From NCBI RefSeq assembly GCF_001042905.1, contig NZ_JYLB01000002.1:1-64000 (forward strand): 64,000 nucleotides of DNA, read 5' to 3'. The translations under genes were made by a program, and so were the position numbers. This stretch comes from Pseudomonas lini. Lineage in GTDB: Bacteria; Pseudomonadota; Gammaproteobacteria; Pseudomonadales; Pseudomonadaceae. Under the pieces are notes generated by a model. The model was not told the DNA's origin. It saw nothing but the letters and a program-made list of their open reading frames with translations, and did no database searches. Positions 26,286 through 35,117 of the stretch are shown here, piece after piece; position 1 is the first letter of the stretch, and the number at the start of each line of letters is the position of its first letter.

Positions 26286-27017
26286 ATGCGTCTGACCCAG
26301 ATTTTCGCCGCCGCAGCCATTGCGTTGGTCAGCACCTTTGCCGTCGCCGATGACGCGGCCGACAAAGCCATTCGTAAAAGCCTGGAAAACCTCAATCTCG
26401 ACGTGCCGGTCGAAACCATCACCGCCAGCCCGCTGCCAGGTCTGTACGAAGTCAAACTCAAGGGCAGTCGCGTGCTCTATGCCAGCGCCGACGGCCAATA
26501 CGTTGTTCAGGGCTACATGTTCCAGCTCAAGGACGGCAAACCGGTCAACCTGACCGAGAAAACCGAGCGTCTGGGCATTTCAAAACTGATCAACAGCATT
26601 CCAGTGGCTGAAACCGTGGTCTACCCGGCCATCGGCGAAACCAAGTCGCACATCACTGTCTTCACCGACACCACCTGCCCGTATTGCCACAAGCTGCACG
26701 CCGAAGTGCCGGAGCTGAACAAGCTGGGTATCGAAGTGCGTTATGTTGCGTTCCCGCGCCAGGGCCTGGGCTCGCCGGGTGACGAACAACTGCAGGCCGT
26801 GTGGTGCTCCAAGGACAAGAAAGCCGCCATGGACAAAATGGTCGATGGCAAGGAAATCAAGGCCGCCAAGTGCGAGAACCCGGTTTCCAAACAGTTCGCC
26901 CTCGGTCAGTCGATTGGCGTGAACGGTACACCGGCCATCGTTTTGGCCGACGGACAGGTCATTCCGGGCTACCAGCCTGCGCCACAAGTCGCCAAACTGG
27001 CACTGGGCGCGAAATAG
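26286..27017 (+). CDS. dsbC: Thiol:disulfide interchange protein DsbC
   Basis: The 243-aa periplasmic disulfide isomerase starts at ATG 26286 after CAGGAG; the frame is open further upstream but the signal peptide (MRLTQIFAAAAIALVSTFAVA) begins here. An N-terminal dimerisation domain is followed by a thioredoxin fold with active site TTCPYCHKLH and the cis-Pro segment VNGTPAIVLADG. A second cysteine pair (VWCSKDK, AAKCENP) matches DsbC structure. Confidence 0.95.
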   Translation: MRLTQIFAAAAIALVSTFAVADDAADKAIRKSLENLNLDVPVETITASPLPGLYEVKLKGSRVLYASADGQYVVQGYMFQLKDGKPVNLTEKTERLGISKLINSIPVAETVVYPAIGETKSHITVFTDTTCPYCHKLHAEVPELNKLGIEVRYVAFPRQGLGSPGDEQLQAVWCSKDKKAAMDKMVDGKEIKAAKCENPVSKQFALGQSIGVNGTPAIVLADGQVIPGYQPAPQVAKLALGAK

Positions 27018-27149
27018 TTTCGCATCGTCACGGTCAGCCTTGACGATCATGGTCTGGCGGCAACATTGTCGGGCCATTAATAGAGAGCCGCGAGTATGCG
27101 GTTGTTTTCACGGCCGGCCTTGAGTCGGCCGTTTTATGGGGAGTTCACA

Positions 27150-28454
27150 GTGAAACCGGTCAAAGTAGGCATCTGTGGGTTAGGGACCGTCGGTGGCGGT
27201 ACCTTCAACGTACTTCAGCGCAACGCCGAGGAAATTGCTCGTCGTGCCGGGCGTGGAATCGAAGTGGCACAAATTGCCATGCGCACGCCAAAGCCTCAGT
27301 TCCAGACGACCGGTATTGCGATTACCAACGATGTGTTCGAAGTGGCCACGAACCCTGAGATCGACATCGTTATAGAGCTGATGGGCGGCTACACCGTTGC
27401 CCGCGAGCTGGTACTCAAGGCCATCGAGAATGGCAAGCATGTGGTCACCGCGAACAAGGCGCTTATCGCCGTTCACGGTAATGAAATTTTCGCCAAGGCT
27501 CGCGAGAAGGGCGTCATTGTGGCGTTCGAAGCGGCCGTGGCCGGCGGCATCCCGGTGATCAAAGCGATCCGTGAAGGTTTGTCTGCCAACCGCATCAACT
27601 GGGTTGCGGGCATCATCAACGGCACCGGCAACTTCATCCTCACCGAAATGCGTGAGAAGGGTCGCACCTTCGAAGACGTACTCGCCGAGGCGCAAGCCCT
27701 GGGTTACGCCGAAGCCGATCCGACCTTCGACGTCGAAGGCATCGACGCAGCCCACAAGCTGACGATCCTGGCGTCCATCGCGTTCGGCATTCCGCTGCAA
27801 TTCGACAAGGCCTACACCGAAGGCATCACCAAGCTGACCACCGCTGACGTGAACTACGCCGAAGCGCTGGGCTATCGCATCAAGCACCTGGGCGTGGCGC
27901 GCAGCACCGCGGCCGGTATCGAGCTGCGTGTGCACCCGACGCTGATCCCGGCCGATCGCTTGATCGCCAACGTCAACGGCGTGATGAACGCGGTGATGGT
28001 CAACGGTGACGCCGCCGGTTCGACCCTGTTCTACGGCGCCGGCGCCGGCATGGAGCCGACCGCTTCGTCGGTGATCGCCGATCTGGTGGACGTGGTTCGC
28101 GCCATGACCTCCGACCCGGAAAACCGCGTGCCGCACCTGGCTTTCCAGCCGGATTCGCTGTCGGCCCATCCGATCCTGCCGATCGAAGCCTGCGAAAGCT
28201 CGTACTACCTGCGCATTCAGGCCAAGGACCATCCGGGCGTGTTGGCTCAGGTGGCGAGCATCCTGTCGGAGCGCGGCATCAACATCGAATCGATCATGCA
28301 GAAAGAAGTCGAAGAGCATGACGGTCTGGTGCCAATGATCCTGCTGACGCACCGTGTGCTGGAACAGCACATGAACGACGCGATCACCGCCCTGGAAGCC
28401 TTGGAAGGCGTGGTCGGCCCGGTCGTACGGATCCGCGTCGAGCACCTGAACTAA
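27150..28454 (+). CDS. hom: Homoserine dehydrogenase
   Basis: The 434-aa enzyme starts at GTG 27150, preceded by GGGGAG. The NAD(P)-binding motif is GICGLGTVGGGTF. Catalytic region motifs are AVAGGIPVIKAIREGLSANRI, INGTGNFIL and the substrate-binding EADPTFDVEGIDAAHKL. A C-terminal ACT domain (DHPGVLAQVASILSERGINIESI) probably binds threonine for feedback control. It reduces aspartate semialdehyde to homoserine and lies just upstream of thrC. Confidence 0.96.
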   Translation: MKPVKVGICGLGTVGGGTFNVLQRNAEEIARRAGRGIEVAQIAMRTPKPQFQTTGIAITNDVFEVATNPEIDIVIELMGGYTVARELVLKAIENGKHVVTANKALIAVHGNEIFAKAREKGVIVAFEAAVAGGIPVIKAIREGLSANRINWVAGIINGTGNFILTEMREKGRTFEDVLAEAQALGYAEADPTFDVEGIDAAHKLTILASIAFGIPLQFDKAYTEGITKLTTADVNYAEALGYRIKHLGVARSTAAGIELRVHPTLIPADRLIANVNGVMNAVMVNGDAAGSTLFYGAGAGMEPTASSVIADLVDVVRAMTSDPENRVPHLAFQPDSLSAHPILPIEACESSYYLRIQAKDHPGVLAQVASILSERGINIESIMQKEVEEHDGLVPMILLTHRVLEQHMNDAITALEALEGVVGPVVRIRVEHLN

Positions 28455-28520
28455 GCCGTTATCGTTCACCGGGCTCGCACGCGGGCCCGGCATTGCGAAC
28501 ACTGTCTATTGGAGCCAGTC

Positions 28521-29930
28521 ATGCGTTATATCAGTACCCGCGGCCAGGCACCGGCCCTGAATTTCGAAGATGTCCTGCTGGCCGGTCTCGCCACCGACGG
28601 CGGTCTGTATGTCCCGGAAAACCTGCCACGTTTCACCCAGGAAGAGATCGCTTCCTGGGCCGGCCTGCCGTATCACGAGCTGGCCTTCCGGGTGATGCGC
28701 CCGTTCGTGACCGGCAGCATCCCCGATGCCGATTTCAAAAAAATTCTTGAAGAAACGTATGGCGTGTTTTCCCACAACGCCGTTGCGCCACTGCGTCAGC
28801 TGAATGGCAATGAATGGGTGCTGGAACTGTTCCACGGCCCGACCCTGGCGTTCAAAGACTTCGCCCTGCAATTGCTGGGTCGTCTGCTCGACTACGTGCT
28901 GGAAAAGCGCGGCGAGCGCGTGGTGATTGTTGGCGCTACCTCCGGCGACACCGGTTCGGCGGCGATCGAAGGTTGCAAGCACTGCGAAAACGTCGACATC
29001 TTCATCCTGCACCCGCACAACCGTGTGTCTGAAGTGCAGCGTCGCCAGATGACCACCATCTTCGGCGAGAACATCCATAACATCGCCATCGAAGGCAACT
29101 TCGATGATTGCCAGGAAATGGTCAAGGCCAGCTTCGCCGACCAGAGCTTCCTCAAGGGCACGCGCCTGGTGGCGGTGAACTCGATCAACTGGGCACGGAT
29201 CATGGCCCAGATCGTTTACTACTTCCACGCAGCCCTGCAATTGGGTGGCCCGGCGCGTTCGGTATCGTTCTCGGTGCCGACCGGCAACTTCGGCGATATC
29301 TTCGCCGGTTACCTGGCGCGCAACATGGGCCTGCCGATCAACCAGTTGATCGTCGCCACCAACCGCAACGACATCCTGCACCGCTTCATGAGCGGCAATC
29401 AGTACGTCAAGGAAACCCTGCACGCCACGTTGTCGCCGTCCATGGACATCATGGTGTCGTCGAACTTCGAACGCCTGCTGTTCGACCTGCACGGTCGCAA
29501 CGGCGCGGCGATTGCCGGTTTGATGGACACCTTCAAGCAGGGCGGCGGTTTCAGCGTCGAAGAGGAACGCTGGACCGAGGCACGCAAACTGTTCGATTCG
29601 CTGGCCGTGGACGACGCCCAAACGTGCGAAACCATTGCCGAAGTCTTTGAGCAAACCGGCGAGCTGCTGGACCCGCACACTGCCATCGGCGTGAAGGCCG
29701 CGCGCGAATGCCGTCGCAGCCTGGATATCCCGATGGTGATCCTCGGCACGGCCCATCCGGTCAAATTCCCGGACGCAGTGGAAAAAGCCGGCGTAGGAAA
29801 AGCGCTCGAACTACCTGCACATCTTTCTGATTTGTTTGAACGAGATGAGCGTTGCACCGTATTACCGAACGACCTGAAAGCCGTGCAGGCCTTTGTCAGT
29901 CAGCATGGCAACCGCGGCAAGCCGCTGTAA
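28521..29930 (+). CDS. thrC: Threonine synthase
   Basis: The 469-aa PLP enzyme converts phosphohomoserine to threonine. It shows the N-terminal MRYISTRG, the PLP-lysine region GPTLAFKDFALQ, and the glycine loop ATSGDTGSAAIEG, with VPTGNFGDIFAGY. ATG 28521 is used rather than the upstream in-frame ATG at 28509, because TTGGAG sits before it. Terminator downstream. Confidence 0.96.
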   Translation: MRYISTRGQAPALNFEDVLLAGLATDGGLYVPENLPRFTQEEIASWAGLPYHELAFRVMRPFVTGSIPDADFKKILEETYGVFSHNAVAPLRQLNGNEWVLELFHGPTLAFKDFALQLLGRLLDYVLEKRGERVVIVGATSGDTGSAAIEGCKHCENVDIFILHPHNRVSEVQRRQMTTIFGENIHNIAIEGNFDDCQEMVKASFADQSFLKGTRLVAVNSINWARIMAQIVYYFHAALQLGGPARSVSFSVPTGNFGDIFAGYLARNMGLPINQLIVATNRNDILHRFMSGNQYVKETLHATLSPSMDIMVSSNFERLLFDLHGRNGAAIAGLMDTFKQGGGFSVEEERWTEARKLFDSLAVDDAQTCETIAEVFEQTGELLDPHTAIGVKAARECRRSLDIPMVILGTAHPVKFPDAVEKAGVGKALELPAHLSDLFERDERCTVLPNDLKAVQAFVSQHGNRGKPL

Positions 29931-29953
29931 CCGGTAAAAGCTGTCACATTTTG

Positions 29954-29980
29954 AAGCCCGTCTCCTGACGGGCTTTCTCA
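29954..29980 (+). terminator. Terminator after thrC
   Basis: AAGCCCGTC and GACGGGCTT pair over a four-base loop, followed by a short T-rich tract. Confidence 0.85.
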
Positions 29981-30063
29981 TTTCTGCATGCCACACTTGT
30001 CGGGTTTCGTAAAAGAAGAGCCGCCCATGAAGGACGGGCGAGACGATCACCAAGGAAGTGGCA

Positions 30064-31419
30064 ATGCTGTTTTTCAGAGGGTTTAAACCAGCCGTGTGCT
30101 GGATGTTTTTATTGGGCGCCCTGGGCTTTGGGCAATGGGTAAAGGCCGTGCAATTGGCGACACATGAATCGCGGGAGTCAGCTGCCGTCGCACGCATTGA
30201 GTTGGACGCTCAGGAGCGGCAATGGATTGCTGAACACCCGATGGTTATCGTCGCGTCGGCGCAGTACCCGCTGTATCTGTTCAAGGATGAGCACGGTCAC
30301 TGGAGCGGTTTGAACAACGATGTGCTCAACCGCATCAGCGCCATGACAGGGCTGCGGTTCGTTCATGAAGAGTCGTTTTCCACCGACCAACTGCTGGAGC
30401 GGCTGGAAAGTGGCGCGGCGGACATGAGCACGACGCTGGCAATGAATGACGAGCGCAAGGTGTTTCTGGATTTCAGCCATGCGTTCGGCGGGGCGGGCTG
30501 GGTACTCGTGGGGCTGGCCGGCACCCCAGCGTTACAGTCGCTGGAACAGCTTTCGAAAAGAGTTCTGGTACTGCCGGCCCGGCACGCCCTGGAGGGTGTG
30601 ATTCGTCGTGACTACCCGGCGATCGAACTGCGCTCGGTCAAAACCTACGGCGAAGCCCGGGCACTGGTGGAAAGTGGCGAGGCCTACGCCACCATTGAAA
30701 ACGAAATCGGAGCGCAGCTCTACCCCTCGGGCCGGCTCAAGGTCGGGCATGCGGTGGAGGGCAAATGGGAGGCTGATCATTTGACAGTCCGCAAAGGACA
30801 GCCGCAGTTATTGAGCATCCTCAACAAGGCGCTGGAGGCATTTCCACCCGCCGAATTACGCGCCATGCGGTTGAAATGGCTGAACGGAATCGCGCCGGTA
30901 CACGCCCCTTCGGCCTGGCAGCGGATAACCCAGTGGGGTTGCTGGAGCCTATTCATCGTTAGTCTGTTCGGCTTGCTCTCATTGCTTTGGAACCGCCGGC
31001 TCGCTGCACTGATCAAGCAACGTCGGGACGCCGAGAAAGACCTCAATGACCAGCTCGCATTCCAGCACGCGTTGATAGACGCCATGCCCGATCCGATGTT
31101 CGTGCGTGATCTGGAAGGGCGTTTGATCATGTGCAACAAAAGTTATGAGGAGCGCTTGTCGACCCGTTTCGACCAGGTTCAGGGGCGACAATTGATCGAA
31201 CTCGACGTCTTGCCCAAAGAGACCGCCGAGCAACTGCACGCCGAGTTCATGGCCCAGCTCGGTACTCACAAGACCCGCTTCAGCGAACGTCAGTTGACGT
31301 TCAAGGATGGCGTCAGGGACATCTACCAGTGGACGGTGCCGTTCTACAGTGCGGACGGTCAATTGCGAGGACTGCTGGGCGGATGGAGCGATATCGGCAA
31401 GCGTACGAGGCAGGCATGA
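30064..31419 (+). CDS. BvgS/EvgS-like sensor lacking kinase domains (SBP-TM-PAS)
   Basis: The 451-aa protein starts at ATG 30064 with AGGA seven bases upstream. A signal/anchor is followed by one bacterial extracellular solute-binding type-3 domain (about 60-275, starting HPMVIVASAQYPLYLF), and a membrane helix near 290-313 (GCWSLFIVSLFGLLSLLW). A short coiled coil with RRDAEKDLNDQL precedes a PAS domain (residues ~335-445) ending GGWSDIGKRTRQA. In related proteins the PAS runs straight into a histidine kinase; here the frame stops just after the PAS and REP DNA follows. It is either a truncated relic or a kinase-less sensor. Confidence 0.85.
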   Translation: MLFFRGFKPAVCWMFLLGALGFGQWVKAVQLATHESRESAAVARIELDAQERQWIAEHPMVIVASAQYPLYLFKDEHGHWSGLNNDVLNRISAMTGLRFVHEESFSTDQLLERLESGAADMSTTLAMNDERKVFLDFSHAFGGAGWVLVGLAGTPALQSLEQLSKRVLVLPARHALEGVIRRDYPAIELRSVKTYGEARALVESGEAYATIENEIGAQLYPSGRLKVGHAVEGKWEADHLTVRKGQPQLLSILNKALEAFPPAELRAMRLKWLNGIAPVHAPSAWQRITQWGCWSLFIVSLFGLLSLLWNRRLAALIKQRRDAEKDLNDQLAFQHALIDAMPDPMFVRDLEGRLIMCNKSYEERLSTRFDQVQGRQLIELDVLPKETAEQLHAEFMAQLGTHKTRFSERQLTFKDGVRDIYQWTVPFYSADGQLRGLLGGWSDIGKRTRQA

Positions 31420-31453
31420 AGGGTAATGCCAGTCAGTTAAGTGAAGGCCAAGA

Positions 31454-31590
31454 CTTGTGGCGAGGGGGCTTGCCCCCGTTCGGCTGCGAAGCAGTCGCAA
31501 ATCCGGTGCGTGCGGTGTGCTTGGCAGAATGAGGTTGCAGGTTTTAGGACTGCTTCGCAGTCCAACGGGGGCAAGCCCCCTCGCCACAGG
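31454..31590. repeat. REP pair (GGGGGCTTGCCCCC family)
   Basis: Outer arms TTGTGGCGAGGGGGCTTGCC and its reverse complement; inner arms GACTGCTTCGCAG. It begins 34 bases after the truncated sensor gene, so it may mark the deletion point of the missing kinase part. Confidence 0.88.
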
Positions 31591-31796
31591 TTTTGCACTT
31601 GACATCCTTCTTCACTGACTGGCATTTAGCACGGATCAGCTGTTTTTTTACTGTCATCTTTACCGTGCATGCTCTAACTACCAGAGGCGCCGGTGCGCCT
31701 GCCGTTGGAATCCAGAACTTTCTTCTCGGGCCTGTGGTCATTTACTGTGGACACGCCCCAGGCACTTTGTTTTCGGACTATTGAGTGGTGATCGAG

Positions 31797-32084
31797 ATGG
31801 AAAGTATCAGTCTATTGCTCGGTGAGGCTCTAAGCCCGTATCTGGTCAAGTTGACCCCATCGGGTGCCCATGGCGAATGCCTGGTGACATTGAAGAGTAC
31901 GAGCGGCGCTATCGTGGTCGAACGGGCGTTCAATCAGGCCCAGTTAACCGATAAACGACTACTGACGGATGTCGTCGACGGGCTGCACCGCGACGTGCTG
32001 ATCGCTGAAGGACGTCTGGAGCCCTGTGTCATCGCGGCGTTGCGCAATGCTGCTCAGGACAAGATCCTGGCAAGCCGAAATTGA
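31797..32084 (+). CDS. DUF3509-family small protein
   Basis: The 95-aa product starts MESISLLLGEALSPYLVKL at the ATG at 31797; GTGs at 31785 and 31788 are alternatives. It has the DUF3509 pattern: an N-terminal strand-rich part with GECLVTL, then QLTDKRLLTDVVDGLHRDVLIAEGRL. This Pseudomonas-restricted cytoplasmic family has no assigned function. The ~200 bases upstream (31591-31784) hold no other gene; a TTGACA at 31599 could be its -35. Confidence 0.8.
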   Translation: MESISLLLGEALSPYLVKLTPSGAHGECLVTLKSTSGAIVVERAFNQAQLTDKRLLTDVVDGLHRDVLIAEGRLEPCVIAALRNAAQDKILASRN

Positions 32085-32204
32085 ATTGTTTTTTGTGGGA
32101 ACCTTCCTGCGCCAAGGTCAGTCAGACCATGTAACAGCAGGATCAAGCATTGTGCTCCGGTGCTTGTAGCTTGTTGCCACTGGTCTTTATGTAGGCCACG
32201 TTTA

Positions 32205-32241
32205 ACCCCGAGTCGTCTCCCCACTTCTCGGGGTTTCTTTT
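32205..32241. terminator. Terminator between convergent genes
   Basis: CCCCGAG and CTCGGGG pair around a loop and are followed by TTTCTTTTT on the plus strand. Confidence 0.75.
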
Positions 32242-32254
32242 TGCCTGCGATTTG

Positions 32255-33181
32255 TCACTGCGCGGCCTGATGCTCGAAAAAGGCCCTGGTTTCTTCCAGG
32301 TAGTCCTTGCGTCTTTGCGGATCGAGCCAGTCGGCGTACAGAGGGTCCAGGCGCTCGCGGGGCAGGGCGCGCAATAGCTTATTGATTTCACTGATTGCCT
32401 GTCGCCCCTGGGGCGTATTCGAGCAACCGATGTACCCTGACAGGTATTTGCCCGTGCCTTTGACCGGATAAAACTCTAACTGATCGTCGGCAATATGTTC
32501 CTGACGAGCCTGGTAGCGGATTTCCGGCCAGTAACCCAAGACCACCTGCAAACGACCCAGGCGCTGCATCTGCAACAGACTGCCGAGGGCGTTGTTGCCG
32601 TAGTGAGGCGCCAGCACACCGGGCGGTGCCTGTTGCAGCAGCGTGTCGAGGAACTGACCGTAACGGCGCTCGGCGACTACACCGACTTTCTCTCGACGGC
32701 TGGCCAACAGTGCTTTCAAATCGACTTCATCGCCAATGAGAAAGGGCTCCAGCACCGATCGATCTTCACGTCGAATCACCAGCCCATTGCTGACCGCCCG
32801 GAAAGCCGGAATGGAAAAGGCTATCCATTGTTCGCGCTCCTCGCTCCAGATCAGCGAAGGGTCGCAGGTAAAGGATTTTTCATGGAGCATTTGCATGCCA
32901 CGGGCGCGATTGACCCGCATCAGGGTGTGTTCGTATTGCGGCATGCCGGCGATCAACAGCGGCATCAGTTGATCGATAACCCCCTGGCCTTTTTTCGGGC
33001 CTTCGAAGATCGTCACGGGCGGCAGATCGCGCAGCAGCCAGAGCAAATGTTCTTTAGGTTGCGCTTGGGCCGGGGACATCAGCCCCGCCAACAGCACGAG
33101 CGCCGTCAGCGCGCGACCTATGCCGGCGTAATCGATGACTGATGAAAGCAGGCGCTTCAGCTTAGATGGCCCCGTCTTCAC
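32255..33181 (-). CDS. Periplasmic solute-binding-like protein (TIGR02285-like)
   Basis: About 308 aa. GTG 33181 is chosen because it gives a proper signal peptide (ALTALVLLAGLMSPAQAQ) and overlaps the CoA-transferase stop by 20 bases; no strong Shine-Dalgarno is visible. After the signal it resembles a type-3 solute-binding fold, with YEHTLMRVNRARGMQML, SYP-like segments and a conserved GYIGCSNTPQGR near the C-terminus. Such orphan proteins lack transporter genes and may bind amino acids or act in sensing. None of the neighbouring genes is a permease. Confidence 0.75.
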   Translation of the reverse strand: MKTGPSKLKRLLSSVIDYAGIGRALTALVLLAGLMSPAQAQPKEHLLWLLRDLPPVTIFEGPKKGQGVIDQLMPLLIAGMPQYEHTLMRVNRARGMQMLHEKSFTCDPSLIWSEEREQWIAFSIPAFRAVSNGLVIRREDRSVLEPFLIGDEVDLKALLASRREKVGVVAERRYGQFLDTLLQQAPPGVLAPHYGNNALGSLLQMQRLGRLQVVLGYWPEIRYQARQEHIADDQLEFYPVKGTGKYLSGYIGCSNTPQGRQAISEINKLLRALPRERLDPLYADWLDPQRRKDYLEETRAFFEHQAAQ

Positions 33182-34361
33182 GCAACCGTGCGATCTGTGC
33201 CGGGTCATAGCCAAGGTCGTGGAGTACTTGCTCATTGTGTTCACCCAACTGCGGCCCGACCCATTCGGAGCTGCCGGGCGTCTCAGAGAGTTTTGGCACA
33301 ATGCCGGGCATCTTGAAGTCCTTGCCATCGGGCAGCTTGGCTTGCAAGAACATTTCCCGGGCCAGGTACTGCGGATCACTGAACATGTCTTCGGCACTGA
33401 AGATTCGGCTGGCGGGAACGTCGGCCTGGTTCAGTTGCTCGATCACCGCATCCAGCGGCAGTGAGTTGACCCATCGATCGATCACCCCGTAAATCTCGTC
33501 GCGACGGCTATCGCGTCCGTCGTTGCTGGCCAGCACAGGGTCGTTGGCCAGGTCTTCGCGACCGATGATCAGCATGAAACGCTTGAAGATCGCATCGCCA
33601 TTGGCGCCGATCTGTACATGTTTGCCGTCGGCGCTGGTGTGAATGGAGGAGGGCGTGATGCCCGGCATGATGTTGCCGGTGCGTTCGCGGATGAAGCCGA
33701 ACACGTCGAATTCCGGGACCATGCTTTCCATCATGGCGAAGATTGCTTCGTACAGTGCCACGTCTACCACTTGGCCCAAGCCGCCGTTGACCTCGCGATG
33801 ACGCAAAGCCATCAGTGCGCCGATCACGCCCCAGAGCGCGGCAATCGAGTCGCCGATGGAAATTCCGGTGCGCACTGGCGGCCGGTCCTCGAACCCGGTG
33901 ATGTAGCGCAGGCCGCCCATCGATTCACCGACCGCACCGAAGCCCGGCTGATCTTTCATTGGCCCGGTCTGGCCAAAGCCTGAGAGCCGCACCATCACCA
34001 GTTTCGGGTTCAGTGCATGCAAGACTTCCCAGCCCAAGCCGAGCTTTTCCAGCACGCCGGGGCGAAAATTCTCGATCAGGATGTCCGCTTCGCTGAGCAG
34101 CTGTTTCAGAATTTCCAGGCCGTCCGGGTGTTTCAGATTCAGGGTCAAAGACTTCTTGTTACGCGCCTGAACGAACCACCACAGCGAAGTGCCTTCATAC
34201 AACTTGCGCCATTTGCGCAACGGATCGCCGCCGTCCGGGGACTCGATCTTGATCACTTCGGCGCCGAACTCGCCGCAAATACGCGAGGCAAACGGCCCGG
34301 CAATCAACGTACCCAATTCGATGACTTTCAGACCGGAGAGCGGTTTGTTGGAGAACGGCAT
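33162..34361 (-). CDS. CaiB/BaiF family III CoA-transferase
   Basis: The 399-aa enzyme starts MPFSNKPLSGLKVIELG at ATG 34361 with AGGA seven bases before. Family III marks include GTLIAGPFASRICGEFGAEVIKIE, the WWFVQARNKKSLTLNL segment, and the catalytic Asp in QVVDVALYEAIF. It moves CoA between carboxylic acids. No acyl-CoA dehydrogenase or dicarboxylate gene lies next to it, so the substrate is unknown. Confidence 0.92.
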   Translation of the reverse strand: MPFSNKPLSGLKVIELGTLIAGPFASRICGEFGAEVIKIESPDGGDPLRKWRKLYEGTSLWWFVQARNKKSLTLNLKHPDGLEILKQLLSEADILIENFRPGVLEKLGLGWEVLHALNPKLVMVRLSGFGQTGPMKDQPGFGAVGESMGGLRYITGFEDRPPVRTGISIGDSIAALWGVIGALMALRHREVNGGLGQVVDVALYEAIFAMMESMVPEFDVFGFIRERTGNIMPGITPSSIHTSADGKHVQIGANGDAIFKRFMLIIGREDLANDPVLASNDGRDSRRDEIYGVIDRWVNSLPLDAVIEQLNQADVPASRIFSAEDMFSDPQYLAREMFLQAKLPDGKDFKMPGIVPKLSETPGSSEWVGPQLGEHNEQVLHDLGYDPAQIARLREDGAI

Positions 34362-34508
34362 GCTGAATCCTGTAGGACAAAGGCTGAGCGAGTGCAGAGT
34401 TTTAACATAGCAGACCGTCAGTCGCCCAAGGTTGATCGCCTTCAATTCGTTGATTGCCTGTTGCATCGGTTAGACTTGCCGCCTTTCCTCGTATCAAGAA
34501 GCCCGCTC

Positions 34509-35051
34509 ATGGCCCAGCCGTCCACGACCTACAAGTTTGAACTGAACCTCACCGACCTCGACCGCAGCGTCTACGAGAGCGTGAAGCAGACCATCGCCCG
34601 TCATCCTTCGGAAACCGAAGAGCGCATGACCGTGCGGCTGCTGGCCTACGCCTTCTGGTACAACGAGCAGTTGTCCTTCGGTCGCGGTCTGTCAGACGTG
34701 GATGAGCCGGCACTGTGGGAAAAGAGCCTGGATGATCGTGTCCTGCACTGGATCGAAGTCGGCCAGCCAGACGCCGATCGCCTGACCTGGTGCTCGCGCC
34801 GCACCGAGCGCACCAGCCTGCTGGCTTACGGCAGCCTGCGTGTCTGGGAAACCAAAGTGATCCCGGCGATCAAAAACCTGAAAAACGTTCACATCGCCGC
34901 TGTGCCCCAGGAAATCCTGGAAACCTTGGCCAAGGACATGCCGCGCGTTATCAAGTGGGATGTGATGATCAGCGAAGGAACGATTTTCGTCACCGACGAC
35001 CGTGGCCAGCACGAAGTCCAGTTGCAATGGCTGAGCGGTGAACGCGGCTGA
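34509..35051 (+). CDS. YaeQ family protein
   Basis: The 180-aa protein begins MAQPSTTYKFELNLTDLDR and carries the YaeQ motifs YESVKQTIARHPSETEERM, WYNEQLSFGRGLSDVDEPALW and a PD-(D/E)XK-like core. In E. coli it was reported to affect RfaH-related hemolysin expression, but its function is unsettled. It lies 66 bases upstream of recJ. Confidence 0.92.
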   Translation: MAQPSTTYKFELNLTDLDRSVYESVKQTIARHPSETEERMTVRLLAYAFWYNEQLSFGRGLSDVDEPALWEKSLDDRVLHWIEVGQPDADRLTWCSRRTERTSLLAYGSLRVWETKVIPAIKNLKNVHIAAVPQEILETLAKDMPRVIKWDVMISEGTIFVTDDRGQHEVQLQWLSGERG

Positions 35052-35117
35052 TTATTCGCCGCTGAACCGCGTTACCCGGTTTTATCCTACGTATTCAAGA
35101 GAAGCACCTGTCACCCC

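Noticed and set aside
27180..28502. 440-codon open frame opposite hom
   Set aside because: Antisense shadow of a clear homoserine dehydrogenase; composition (His, Val, Asp and Gly rich) is that of an antisense frame.
31593..31784. 63-codon ORF before the DUF3509 gene
   Set aside because: Begins at the edge of a REP element and has no ribosome binding site or domain; more likely the promoter region of the next gene.
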